From Hoylesella marshii DSM 16973 = JCM 13450 (GTDB lineage Bacteria; Bacteroidota; Bacteroidia; Bacteroidales; Bacteroidaceae): DNA of 64,000 nt. The DNA lies in contig NZ_GL397214.1 of the NCBI RefSeq assembly GCF_000146675.1, positions 1,535,356 through 1,599,355 on the forward strand. Reading direction: 5' to 3'. The translations under genes were made by a program, and so were the position numbers. Positions within the stretch are counted from its first letter, which is position 1; each line of letters starts with the position of its first letter. The notes beneath the pieces were generated by a model. It had not been told where the DNA came from. It saw only the letters and a program-made list of their open reading frames with translations, and searched no databases. Shown in pieces: positions 35,967 through 45,017 of this stretch.

Positions 35967-36584
35967 ATGCTTAAAGGAGAAACTATTTATTTGAGAATGT
36001 TAGAGCCAGAGGATTGGGAACTAACCTACAAATGGCATAACGATACGGAGATACAACGCCTTACTTGTGGCCCGATACGTATTGTATCAAAGGAAATAGA
36101 GAAGGCATGGGTAAATTCAAAAGCAACAAATAACCGTAATGACCTCTATCTCGCGATATGCCTAAATTCAGATAACAGAATGGTGGGATATACTTCGATA
36201 AGCGAGATAGACAATTTTAATCAGTCATGTTTTTGGTCGGGATTGGTTATCGGTGATAAAAAGAGTCAAGACGGATTTGTGTTAACAGAATGTACATACT
36301 TGGTTTTGGATTATATTTTTACTCAAATGAATATGCATAGGGTTATAGATACATGCTTGGTAGAGCACCTTTTTTCAAATGCTTTAGCTTATGCCTGTCA
36401 TTTTCAGAAAGAAGGAGTTGAACGAGAATCCATATATAAGAATGGGCGTTTTAATGATGTGGCAACCTATTCATTGCTACAAAGCGAATATTTGGAACAT
36501 AAGAAAAAAGGAGATTATGAGGTACATTCATTGATGGTGAATCTTGCGACACATATAAAACGATTAAAAAAATCGGAACAATGA
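35967..36584 (+). CDS. GNAT family acetyltransferase, RimJ/RimL type
   Basis: 205 residues beginning GETIYLRMLEPEDWELTYKWHND, the usual start of RimJ/RimL-like GNAT enzymes, with a later VGYTSISEID and an IDTCLVEHLFSNALAYACHFQKEG segment near the acetyl-CoA or acyl-carrier site. In this setting it may transfer the acyl group made by the neighbouring ACP pathway onto the sugar amine. Its stop overlaps the next start by 4 bases (ATGA), so the two are translationally coupled. Confidence 0.8.
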   Translation: MLKGETIYLRMLEPEDWELTYKWHNDTEIQRLTCGPIRIVSKEIEKAWVNSKATNNRNDLYLAICLNSDNRMVGYTSISEIDNFNQSCFWSGLVIGDKKSQDGFVLTECTYLVLDYIFTQMNMHRVIDTCLVEHLFSNALAYACHFQKEGVERESIYKNGRFNDVATYSLLQSEYLEHKKKGDYEVHSLMVNLATHIKRLKKSEQ

Positions 36585-38314
36585 TTTCCTTTAAAGAGCT
36601 AAAAAAGAATTTAAAGAAAGAGGCAGAAATATTACCTCAGGTAAAAGTAGCACTGGTAGGAGATACTGCAACTCAATTCCTTGCAACCGGCATACGGGGA
36701 ATGGGAATAGAACGCGGCTATAACATCCATTTATTTGAAGCAGAATATAATCAAGTAGAAAGACAACTCCTCGACTCCACAAGTGAGTTGTATGAGTTCG
36801 ATGCCGATTATGTCGTTGTTTTTCAATCCACTCATAAGCTCGCAGAAAGACACAGTCTGCTTAGTTCGAAAGAACAAAAATGTTTAGCGGATGAGCGCAT
36901 CAGATTTATTACGGAATTTTGTGGGAATCTTCTGCGTAAGAATAAAAAAATTATCTATTTCAATTATCCGGAAATAGACGATACTGTTTTTGGAAGTTAT
37001 GCAAATAAAATTCCATCATCTCTACTGTATCAAACTCGCAGATTGAACTACAAATTAATGGAATTATTACCGCAATATCCCAATTTGTTTATTTGTGATA
37101 TTGCAGGATTACAAAATAAGTTTGGGCGTAATATGATGTTTGCTCCCAATATCTATGTAAGCACAGAAATGGTCTTATCTGTTGATGCAATTCCTTATGT
37201 AAGCAGTAGAGTTATAGATATAATTGCTGCATGTCAGGGACAATTTAAGAAATGCTTAATACTTGACCTTGATAATACATTATGGGGTGGTATCATTGGT
37301 GATGACGGCATCGAAGGAATTCAGCTTGGGCATGGATTAGGTATCGGAAAAGTCTTCACCGAATTTCAGATGTGGATAAAGAAATTGAAGCAACGAGGAA
37401 TCATTATCTGTATTGTATCGAAGAATGATGAAGAAAAAGCAAAAGAACCTTTCAAGAGGCATCCTGACATGATTCTGAAGCTTGAAGATATTGCGGTCTT
37501 TCAGGCAAACTGGGAAACAAAGGTAGACAATATCAGGACAATTCAAAAGATACTAAACATCGGCTTTGACAGTATAATATTCTTAGATGATAATCCCTTT
37601 GAGCGAAATATTGTCAGAGAGAATATTCCAGGCATTACTGTCCCTGAACTTCCAGAAGATCCGGGAATGTATTTAGAGTATCTTTATTCTTTAAACCTTT
37701 TTGAGACCGCCTCTTATAGCGCTCTTGATAAAGACAGGACTCAACAATATCAGGTAGAAGCACAGCGCGTTTCATTTAAGAAAACATTTACCAATGAAGT
37801 CGGATTTCTACAGTCTTTGGGGATGAAATCTTCGGTTACAGGATTTACGGCATTCAACATTCCCAGAATTGCACAACTTTCACAGCGAAGCAATCAGTTC
37901 AATCTTCGTACAATAAGATATACGGAATCTGATATTGCAGGTATGGCAAATAACCAAAAGATCATAGACATGGCTTTCACGTTAGAAGATAAGTTCGGAA
38001 ACAATGGTCTTATTGCAGTGGTTATAATGAAAGAGACTGAGCCTACAACATTATTTATAGACACTTGGTTTATGAGTTGCAGGGTTCTTAAGCGTGGAAT
38101 GGAAGACTTCATCCTAAACAACATGGTGGAGGTTGCCAAGATAAAGGGATATAAAAAAATTGTAGGTGAGTATCTGCCAACAGCTAAAAATAAGATGGTA
38201 GAACACCACTATACCTCTTTAGGCTTTAAAAAGATAACCGGAACAAAAACAGCACGATATATTCTTGATACAGATGAATACCAAACAAGAGCATGTCTCA
38301 TTCAAAGAAAGTGA
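36581..38314 (+). CDS. FkbH-like HAD-IIIC phosphatase/acyl-loading enzyme
   Basis: 577 residues. The N-terminal 210 residues look like a SGNH-type region. The HAD domain starts at about 222 with the nucleophile motif ILDLDNTLWGG, then ICIVSKND and IIFLDDNPFERN. The C-terminus (MSCRVLKRGMEDFIL...EHHYTSLGF) is GNAT-like. FkbH-type proteins load glyceryl units from 1,3-bisphosphoglycerate onto acyl carrier proteins. An ACP gene lies in the same block, which supports a glyceryl-ACP or related hydroxyacyl-ACP product. The exact substrate is inferred. Confidence 0.85.
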   Translation: MISFKELKKNLKKEAEILPQVKVALVGDTATQFLATGIRGMGIERGYNIHLFEAEYNQVERQLLDSTSELYEFDADYVVVFQSTHKLAERHSLLSSKEQKCLADERIRFITEFCGNLLRKNKKIIYFNYPEIDDTVFGSYANKIPSSLLYQTRRLNYKLMELLPQYPNLFICDIAGLQNKFGRNMMFAPNIYVSTEMVLSVDAIPYVSSRVIDIIAACQGQFKKCLILDLDNTLWGGIIGDDGIEGIQLGHGLGIGKVFTEFQMWIKKLKQRGIIICIVSKNDEEKAKEPFKRHPDMILKLEDIAVFQANWETKVDNIRTIQKILNIGFDSIIFLDDNPFERNIVRENIPGITVPELPEDPGMYLEYLYSLNLFETASYSALDKDRTQQYQVEAQRVSFKKTFTNEVGFLQSLGMKSSVTGFTAFNIPRIAQLSQRSNQFNLRTIRYTESDIAGMANNQKIIDMAFTLEDKFGNNGLIAVVIMKETEPTTLFIDTWFMSCRVLKRGMEDFILNNMVEVAKIKGYKKIVGEYLPTAKNKMVEHHYTSLGFKKITGTKTARYILDTDEYQTRACLIQRK

Positions 38315-38317
38315 ATA

Positions 38318-38740
38318 ATGGATATCTTACAGTTAGCTAAACACTCTCAACAAATTCAGCATATATACAGCATTACACCTGAAGTGTATTACAGTTTTCA
38401 GCGTTGTAGTAATGACTATAATCCTCTTCATACCGATGAAGATTTTGCTAAGCGTAAGAACTTCTCTGAAAGAGTTATGTATGGCAATATCCTAAATTGC
38501 TTTGTAAGTCATTTTGTAGGAATGCTTTTACCTGTCCGTGATGTTATTCTCATTGCACAAGACATTCAATATCACAGACCCGTATATTTATACGACGAAA
38601 TATGCATGGAAGCTACTGTTAACAATGTTTCCGATACAGTCAACATCATAGAGTATAAATTGAAATTCTTTAAGCAAGTGGAAGAAAAAAAAACAATAGT
38701 AGCCAAAGGACATGTACAAGTTGGTTTGTTAAAAGAATGA
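38318..38740 (+). CDS. MaoC-like hot-dog protein
   Basis: 140 residues. The core matches MaoC hydratases: FQRCSNDYNPLHTDEDFAKRK (Asp and His of the active site), MYGNILNCFVSHFVG and DIQYHRPVYLYDEICMEATV. MaoC-type enzymes hydrate enoyl-thioesters or dehydrate 3-hydroxyacyl ones. It starts 3 bases after the FkbH-type gene and precedes the split transketolase genes. It probably modifies an acyl group held on the ACP encoded at 41270. Confidence 0.8.
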   Translation: MDILQLAKHSQQIQHIYSITPEVYYSFQRCSNDYNPLHTDEDFAKRKNFSERVMYGNILNCFVSHFVGMLLPVRDVILIAQDIQYHRPVYLYDEICMEATVNNVSDTVNIIEYKLKFFKQVEEKKTIVAKGHVQVGLLKE

Positions 38741-38743
38741 CAG

Positions 38744-39550
38744 ATGAACGAACAAGAGGTCTTACGACAAAGAGCTGGAAATATACGGAGAAACATTATT
38801 GAGGCTGGATATCATTCCGGTAGCAGTGCACATTATGGTAGTTGTCTCTCGTTGGTAGAAATACTAACATCTTTATATTTTAAAGTGGCAAATATAACGC
38901 CAAATGCAGAAAGAGATCGCATAATATTGAGTAAGGGACACGGTGCATTGGCTCTGTACTCCACATTATATGAAAAGGGTTTGATAAGCAAGACGGATTT
39001 ATTTTCCTTTGAAACAAATGGCAGTAGCTTTATCGCTCATGCACATCGAGATATTAGCAAAGGAATAGAATTCTCCGGAGGAAGTTTAGGTTTAGGTATT
39101 TCATTCGGTATGGGAGTTGCACATGCCTGTAAATTAAAGGGAATCAACAACAGAGTTTATATTATTGTAGGCGATGGAGAATTAGATGAAGGATTAGTAT
39201 GGGAATCTCTAATGTTTGGTAATCACCGAAGTCTCAAGAATACGACTATAATTGTAGATTGTAACGGTTTGCAAATTGATGGGAAGACAGATGATGTGAT
39301 GAAACTAACACCATTAAAGGAGAAGTTTGAATCTTTCGGTTATCAGACAACGGAGATTGACGGGCATAACATAAATCAGCTATGCGAAGCATTATATCAG
39401 TCTTCCCTCTCAGGCCCTTGTGCAATTATTGCTAATACGGTGAAAGGAAAGGGTGTATCTTTTATGGAGGACAACGCTAAATGGCATTATAAATCATTAT
39501 CTTCCAGCAAATATAAAAAGGCCATTCAGGAACTATTGGAAAATGAATAA
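38744..39550 (+). CDS. Transketolase-like protein, N-terminal (TPP-binding) subunit
   Basis: 268 residues. It carries the thiamine-diphosphate motif GDGELDEGLVWES...IIVDCNG and the ILSKGHGALALYSTL segment of transketolase N-terminal subunits, as well as NTVKGKGVSFMED. Its partner is the next gene, overlapping by 8 bases, so the enzyme is a split two-subunit type. It lies between acyl-ACP-type genes rather than pentose-phosphate genes, which suggests transfer of a two-carbon unit in polysaccharide precursor synthesis. Comparable split pairs make glycolyl-type thioesters on ACPs in some antibiotic pathways. Confidence 0.85.
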   Translation: MNEQEVLRQRAGNIRRNIIEAGYHSGSSAHYGSCLSLVEILTSLYFKVANITPNAERDRIILSKGHGALALYSTLYEKGLISKTDLFSFETNGSSFIAHAHRDISKGIEFSGGSLGLGISFGMGVAHACKLKGINNRVYIIVGDGELDEGLVWESLMFGNHRSLKNTTIIVDCNGLQIDGKTDDVMKLTPLKEKFESFGYQTTEIDGHNINQLCEALYQSSLSGPCAIIANTVKGKGVSFMEDNAKWHYKSLSSSKYKKAIQELLENE

Positions 39551-40514
39551 AAATATAGATATATCCCAATATATAGGCATGTCTCAGTCCATTGCAATAT
39601 TTGGAATGTACTTGCCTGATCATATAGAGCAGTATTGTGGACTTCATATTATAACGGCTGACATGGCAGTCAGTGCCAGCCTTGAACGTCTATCATACCA
39701 ATATGCGGAGAGTTTGACCAATGTTGGTATAGCAGAGCAGAACATGATAGGCATCGCTGCCGGAATGGCATCAGAAGGTTTCAAGCCGATCTGTATTGCA
39801 CAAGCCTCATTCATATCTATGCGAGCTTTTGAGATGAATCGCCAATATTTAGGCTATATGCATAGTAATATAAAGCTGATAGGACTTAATTCTGGCTTTT
39901 TATTGCAGTTTATGGGTAATACGCATTATTGTATTGAGGATTTATCGATTATGCAAACCATTCCAAACATGGTAGTCCTTTCACCGGCAGATGCAGTAGA
40001 AGCAGTGATGGCTCTTGATGCTGCATTAAGAATAGACAGTCCTGTTTATATTAGACTGACAGGTAATTCTATGCTTCCGGTAGTATATAAAGAACCGTTC
40101 TGTTATCAAATAGGAATCAACCATATTCTAAAAGACGGTAATGATCTTGCAATATTTGCAACAGGATCGATGGTAGGTATCTCCTTAGAAACTTCAAAAA
40201 TATTGTATACGAAGTATGGAATCATGGCTGCAGTTATTGATGTTCATACCATTAAGCCCATAGATACAGAAGCCATTAATAAATATGCCGGAGTGAAACT
40301 ATTTGTAAGTGTGGAAGAACATAATATAATCGGTGGATTAGGTTCATCGATTGCTGATTATATTTCTCAAAAAGGAAGCTATCCACTTCTATTAAAGTTA
40401 GGCATTTGCGATGTTTTCTCAAAGCCTGGTGATTACAATTACCTCTTGGAACAACATTGTTTAACACCAATATTGTTATCTGAAAAGATTTATCAGAAAT
40501 ACAGTAGCTTATGA
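39543..40514 (+). CDS. Transketolase-like protein, C-terminal subunit
   Basis: 323 residues from the ATG at 39543, which overlaps the previous stop (ATGAATAA); an in-frame ATG at 39453 would overlap by about 100 bases and is less likely. It shows the pyrimidine-binding and C-terminal domains: LTNVGIAEQNMIGIAAGMA with the catalytic Glu, IYIRLTGNS-type strand, DLAIFATGSMV and VSVEEHNIIGGLG. It completes the split enzyme with the previous gene. Its end overlaps the SDR start by 4 bases. Confidence 0.85.
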   Translation: MNKNIDISQYIGMSQSIAIFGMYLPDHIEQYCGLHIITADMAVSASLERLSYQYAESLTNVGIAEQNMIGIAAGMASEGFKPICIAQASFISMRAFEMNRQYLGYMHSNIKLIGLNSGFLLQFMGNTHYCIEDLSIMQTIPNMVVLSPADAVEAVMALDAALRIDSPVYIRLTGNSMLPVVYKEPFCYQIGINHILKDGNDLAIFATGSMVGISLETSKILYTKYGIMAAVIDVHTIKPIDTEAINKYAGVKLFVSVEEHNIIGGLGSSIADYISQKGSYPLLLKLGICDVFSKPGDYNYLLEQHCLTPILLSEKIYQKYSSL

Positions 40515-41248
40515 AGAAAATTTTAATAACAGGCTGTAACCGCGGATTAGGTAAGGAATTACTGGAGCATTTTGCGTCTAAAGGATGGGATATCATAGTC
40601 TGCAATAGAAAGCAGTATGAAGATTTTGATCAGTTTTCAGAAGCTATCGAAACGAGGTATTCTATCAATATCCATACATATTATGCGGAATTAGACAATA
40701 AGAAATCTCTTCAAGAATGCCTAATCAAGATCACTTCGGAGCATACGACTATCGATGCCCTCATCAATAATGCCGGTTATTATTCTAATGGATCGATATT
40801 CAGCTTGGAGTATGAAGACGTAGAGAGGTGTTTCCAAGTAAACTATTTAGCTCCTTTCACATTCTGTAAGGCAGTTGCAGAATTGATGATCCGACAAGGA
40901 AACGGGGTTATTATAAACATTTCATCAATATTAGGTCAGACTGTTACGAAAGGCGGTTCAAGTTATGGAGCAAGTAAAGCTGCATTGAATTATCTTACAC
41001 AAACGTTAGCACAGGAATTGGCATCTTTTGGAATAAGGGTAAATGCAATTTGTTGTGCCGATTTAGAAAGCGGAATGTTTCATAAGCTTTCACCCAAACA
41101 ACAAAAAGAGCGTATTCAACGAATTGCCATGAGGCGTCTTGCCAAATTAAATGAAGTTGCAGATGCCGTAGATTTCTTGGTGTCGAACAATGCCAGTTTT
41201 ATAACAGGAGCACTCCTAAGAGTTGATGGGGGGGGGTATAAATTTTAA
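40511..41248 (+). CDS. Short-chain dehydrogenase/reductase, FabG-like
   Basis: 245 residues with the SDR cofactor motif ITGCNRGLGKELLEHF, INNAGYYSNG, a catalytic Ser in INISSILGQ, the SYGASKAAL Tyr/Lys pair and a C-terminal FITGALLRVDGG. Next to an ACP gene it may reduce a 3-ketoacyl or ketol group on the carrier. A run of nine G residues (41228-41236) encodes Gly-Gly-Gly just before the end (GGGYKF). Slippage there would change only the last residues and the distance to the ACP gene. Confidence 0.85.
   Translation: MKKILITGCNRGLGKELLEHFASKGWDIIVCNRKQYEDFDQFSEAIETRYSINIHTYYAELDNKKSLQECLIKITSEHTTIDALINNAGYYSNGSIFSLEYEDVERCFQVNYLAPFTFCKAVAELMIRQGNGVIINISSILGQTVTKGGSSYGASKAALNYLTQTLAQELASFGIRVNAICCADLESGMFHKLSPKQQKERIQRIAMRRLAKLNEVADAVDFLVSNNASFITGALLRVDGGGYKF
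41228..41236 (+). repeat. Homopolymeric tract of nine G
   Basis: GATGGGGGGGGGTATAAA lies at the 3' end of the SDR gene in an AT-rich region. G tracts of this length are prone to slippage and mediate phase variation of glycan genes in other bacteria. Confidence 0.9.
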
Positions 41249-41269
41249 TAAAAACAAATAAATTAAACA

Positions 41270-41521
41270 ATGAAAAAAAAAGAATTACTAATTAAATTAA
41301 CAACCATCTTCCGTGATATTATGGATGATGAAGACATTACTCTTACAGATTCAACGTGTGCTGACGATATTGATGAATGGGATTCCCTAACAAATATACA
41401 ATTGATTGTCGCGATAGAGAAAGAATTTGGTATAAAAATAAAATCAGGACAGATTCAATCTTGGAATAATGTTGGAGAAATGGTAGAGGATTTACTTAAA
41501 GAGCTAAAGGATAGAAATTAA
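41270..41521 (+). CDS. Acyl carrier protein
   Basis: 83 residues, acidic, with the phosphopantetheine attachment motif IDEWDSLTNIQLIVAIEKEF (Ser in DSL). It lies 21 bases after the SDR gene and ends directly before the next ATG. As a second ACP inside a polysaccharide locus it is most likely dedicated to carrying the special acyl group made by the FkbH-type, MaoC-like, transketolase and SDR proteins. Confidence 0.9.
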   Translation: MKKKELLIKLTTIFRDIMDDEDITLTDSTCADDIDEWDSLTNIQLIVAIEKEFGIKIKSGQIQSWNNVGEMVEDLLKELKDRN

Positions 41522-42640
41522 ATGATATTCCCTGAGAAGATAAAAGCTAAGAGTCTCAATAGAGGAGAAAAGTTAGAGAGAAGTTCCAATTTAGAGCTGT
41601 TCCGCATCCTATTGATGCTAATGATTATTGCGCATCATTATGTGGTGAACAGTGCACTATTGGGCGACATCACCCCCACGAACCTTACAGGTAATGCACT
41701 GTTTTTAAGTCTATACGGTTGGGGTGGAAAGACGGGAATCAATTGTTTTATTCTCATTACCGGTTATTTCATGTGCCGCAAGGATTTCTCATGGCGCAAG
41801 TTCTTTAAATTGGTCTTTGAGGTTTATTTCTATGCTACAACCATTTACCTCATCTTTCTCCTTACCGGTTATGAGACATGTTCTCTTTCTGACATTTCCC
41901 GCGTAGTACTCTATATCCCCGCAGATGTTGGCCATGGTTTCGTAGGTTCATTTATCTGCCTGTATCTCCTTATTCCGTTTATCAATAAAATGATACAAGG
42001 CATGGATAAGCGGCAATATCAACAACTTTTAATCATATTATTGGTCATCTTTACCGGAGTGGGTACTTTTGTGCCCGGGCGATTCTATGAATACATCGGA
42101 TGGTATGTAACCGTTTATCTCATCGGTGGCTATATACGTATCTACGGCATCCCCCCGTTGTCAAGTCTCAAACGGAGAATCTGTTTCCTCGTCGTAAGCC
42201 ACGGATTGGCTTTTGCCAGCATTTTGTTTATCCTTTATTATTACAAACTGAAAGGAGGAGCGGACAACATTGGGAATATCTATTATTTCGTAAATGATTC
42301 CAATAAACTATTTGCTGTCTTATGCTCCGTATCTCTCTTTGTGGTATTTAAGAACATTAACACAAAAAAAACAAACATATACATTAACAAAGTGGCAACG
42401 GCAACTTTCGGTGTATTACTGATACACGGCAACAGCAATACCATGCGTCGGTTTCTTTGGTACGATTTATTAAACAATGATTCTTACTACAACTCACAAT
42501 ATCTTTGGATACATGCTATACTCTCTGTTGTGGGTGTTTATGCTGTTTGCGTAATGATAGATTTATTGAGAATCCGACTGATAGAACGTCCCTTATTCGG
42601 ATTGTTGGATAAGAAGCTCTTCCTGAAGAGCAGCAAATAA
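41522..42640 (+). CDS. Acyltransferase 3 family membrane protein
   Basis: 372 residues with about ten membrane segments. The family start SSNLELFRILLMLMIIAHHYVV has the conserved His. It begins one base after the ACP stop, so it may use the group carried by that ACP to acylate the glycan or its lipid-linked precursor, although such enzymes usually use acetyl-CoA. Base composition is closer to the flanking locus than to the AT-rich block. Confidence 0.85.
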   Translation: MIFPEKIKAKSLNRGEKLERSSNLELFRILLMLMIIAHHYVVNSALLGDITPTNLTGNALFLSLYGWGGKTGINCFILITGYFMCRKDFSWRKFFKLVFEVYFYATTIYLIFLLTGYETCSLSDISRVVLYIPADVGHGFVGSFICLYLLIPFINKMIQGMDKRQYQQLLIILLVIFTGVGTFVPGRFYEYIGWYVTVYLIGGYIRIYGIPPLSSLKRRICFLVVSHGLAFASILFILYYYKLKGGADNIGNIYYFVNDSNKLFAVLCSVSLFVVFKNINTKKTNIYINKVATATFGVLLIHGNSNTMRRFLWYDLLNNDSYYNSQYLWIHAILSVVGVYAVCVMIDLLRIRLIERPLFGLLDKKLFLKSSK

Positions 42641-42644
42641 GAGT

Positions 42645-44078
42645 ATGGCATCAGAATTAAAGAGTAAGACAGTACACGGACTGCTATGGAGCAGTATCGA
42701 AAGGTTCTCTACGCAAGGCATCAGCTTCGCGTTCTCCATCATTTTAGCCCGTATCTTAACTCCAGAAGACTACGGTGTCGTAGCTATTGTAACGGTGTTT
42801 ACAACGATTGCAAGCCTTTTTATCGATACGGGGTTTGGCTCAGCATTGATACGAAAGCCGGAAATCAGCGAAGAAGATAAATCTACAGCATTGATTTTTA
42901 ATGTGCTTATCTCTGTGGTTTGCTATCTGATTCTTTTTATTCTTGCCCCCTTTATTGCCGACTTCTATCATAATCCGCTTCTGTCCCCATTACTTCGTGT
43001 CACCGCAATACCACTCATTATCGGTGCTCTTTGTGGCGTACATCGTTCTCTTCTGACCAAGACAATGAACTTCAAGTCTATTGCGAAGATAACACTTACC
43101 AGTACTGTTCTTTCCGGAATTATCGGTGTTGTGATGGCCTACCAAGGCTATGGCGTTTGGGCTTTAGTGGCACAAAACGTTATTTCCGTTGTCATTTCCT
43201 GTATTTTTATTTGGATTGCTGCGAAATGGAGACCGCGAACATGGTTCAATAAGGAGTCTTTTCACTATCTTTTCGGATACGGCTCAAAGTTGTTAGCTTC
43301 TGGACTTCTCGATACGGTGTACAACAATATCTATCCATTGGTCATCGGTAAATTTTATACACCGGCGCAATTAGGCTATTTCTCGAAAGCTGTCACTTTC
43401 ACGACTTTACCCTCTTCTAACCTCACGGGCGTACTGCAGCGGGTCACGTTCCCATTATTAAGCATGATACAGAATGAGGATGAAAGATTAAGGACAAATT
43501 ATCGGCGGATTCTCCGCAATGCAGCATTCGCCATATTTCCTCTCATGATGGGTTTGTGTGCATTGGCATCTCCGCTGGTTAATCTACTACTGACGAGTAA
43601 ATGGGATGCTTGTGTCATCTATCTGCAAATTATTTGTTTCGGTATGATGTGGTATCCTGTACATGCCATCAACCTCAATCTGTTGCAGGTGAAAGGGCGC
43701 TCGGATTTATTCCTGCGGTTGGAGATTCTCAAAAAGATAATGGGTGTAATCGTTCTCTGCATCACCATTCCGCTGGGTATTACAGCCATGTGTATCGGCA
43801 TCGTAGTAAGTTCATACCTGGCCTTATTTATCAACACCTATTACACGGGAAAACTGATTGATGTCGGGTACATACGACAGATGAAAGATGTATTGCCGAT
43901 TCTCATCAATAGCATGGTGATGGGGGCTGTTGCCTATCTCGCAACGCTGATAACAAATTCCAATGCCATCAAATTGGTTATCGGCACACTTGCAGGAATC
44001 GTTTACTATCTCTCTATGTCTTATCTCTGCAAGTCTGACGAATTGAAAGAAGTATGGGGAATCATAAGAAGGAAATAA
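42645..44078 (+). CDS. wzx: Wzx-type oligosaccharide flippase
   Basis: 477 residues with about 12-14 membrane segments. The N-terminus VHGLLWSSIERFSTQGISFAF and SIILARILTPEDYGVVAIVTVF are typical of the WzxC/polysaccharide transport branch of the MOP superfamily. It would flip undecaprenyl-linked repeat units across the inner membrane. It starts 4 bases after the acyltransferase gene and is followed by glycosyltransferase genes. A single flippase and a Wzy-like gene (49946) indicate Wzx/Wzy-dependent assembly. Confidence 0.9.
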   Translation: MASELKSKTVHGLLWSSIERFSTQGISFAFSIILARILTPEDYGVVAIVTVFTTIASLFIDTGFGSALIRKPEISEEDKSTALIFNVLISVVCYLILFILAPFIADFYHNPLLSPLLRVTAIPLIIGALCGVHRSLLTKTMNFKSIAKITLTSTVLSGIIGVVMAYQGYGVWALVAQNVISVVISCIFIWIAAKWRPRTWFNKESFHYLFGYGSKLLASGLLDTVYNNIYPLVIGKFYTPAQLGYFSKAVTFTTLPSSNLTGVLQRVTFPLLSMIQNEDERLRTNYRRILRNAAFAIFPLMMGLCALASPLVNLLLTSKWDACVIYLQIICFGMMWYPVHAINLNLLQVKGRSDLFLRLEILKKIMGVIVLCITIPLGITAMCIGIVVSSYLALFINTYYTGKLIDVGYIRQMKDVLPILINSMVMGAVAYLATLITNSNAIKLVIGTLAGIVYYLSMSYLCKSDELKEVWGIIRRK

Positions 44079-44079
44079 A

Positions 44080-45015
44080 ATGACAGATACACCGGTAGTA
44101 ACCATACAATGCTTAGTATATAATCACGAGCCCTATCTGCGCCAATGCTTAGATGGCTTTGTCATGCAGAAAACAAACTTCCCGTATGAGGCCATCGTAC
44201 ACGACGATTGCTCAACAGACCAATCTGCAGCTATTATCCGAGAATATGCAGAAAAATACCCCGACATCATCAAACCCATATACGAAAGTGAGAACCAGTA
44301 TTCCAAGAAACATGGCAGACTGGCGGAAATCATGAATGAACATACGAGAGGAAAGTATGTGGCATTCTGTGAAGGAGATGATTATTGGACAGATCCCGAT
44401 AAGCTACAGAAGCAAGTCGAGATACTGGAAAAAGACGACAGCATAACAATGGTTTATACTGGGTTTAATACAGTAGACTTCAATAGTAAACCCATCATCC
44501 GACCCAACCATGAGTATATCAAACAGCATGCTCCAAGCGGAGATATCTTCGGGATTTTGATGGAACGAAACTATGTGATGACATTGACGATGTGTATACG
44601 AAGAGAGATTCTTCATACCGATAGTTACCTACAATCGCCTTTTAAATATGACTATACGGTTGCCTGTGATGCTGCCCTTCACGGGAAAGTCATCTTCCTG
44701 CCGGCAGAAACAGGATGTTACAGGAAAAATCCGGATAGCATCATGAACACTTCAGGAAAAGAGGTCGGTCAGCATTTGCTACAAGTATTCCGTCATTATG
44801 CCCTATTATTCGTAACGACTGCCACCGGTATGACCCGCAGCAGATATAAGAGAATACAGGTTATCCACCATATTTTGAAGTTTATCATACAGTGTGATGT
44901 TCCCTTCTTGCACACGTTCCTTAAGAAATCTCACTCCACCATACCCTATTTTGTGTTTGGTTACGCAAAGCTGACACGGTTATTCAGACGAGTTTACAAT
45001 AAGATAGCTCCCTAA
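44080..45015 (+). CDS. Family 2 glycosyltransferase
   Basis: 311 residues. GT-A fold with VTIQCLVYNHEPYLRQCLDG, AIVHDDCSTDQS and the DXD-type EGDDYWTDPDKL. It starts one base after the flippase stop. It adds one sugar of the repeat unit on the cytoplasmic side; donor and acceptor cannot be told from sequence. Confidence 0.9.
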   Translation: MTDTPVVTIQCLVYNHEPYLRQCLDGFVMQKTNFPYEAIVHDDCSTDQSAAIIREYAEKYPDIIKPIYESENQYSKKHGRLAEIMNEHTRGKYVAFCEGDDYWTDPDKLQKQVEILEKDDSITMVYTGFNTVDFNSKPIIRPNHEYIKQHAPSGDIFGILMERNYVMTLTMCIRREILHTDSYLQSPFKYDYTVACDAALHGKVIFLPAETGCYRKNPDSIMNTSGKEVGQHLLQVFRHYALLFVTTATGMTRSRYKRIQVIHHILKFIIQCDVPFLHTFLKKSHSTIPYFVFGYAKLTRLFRRVYNKIAP

Positions 45016-45017
45016 TT

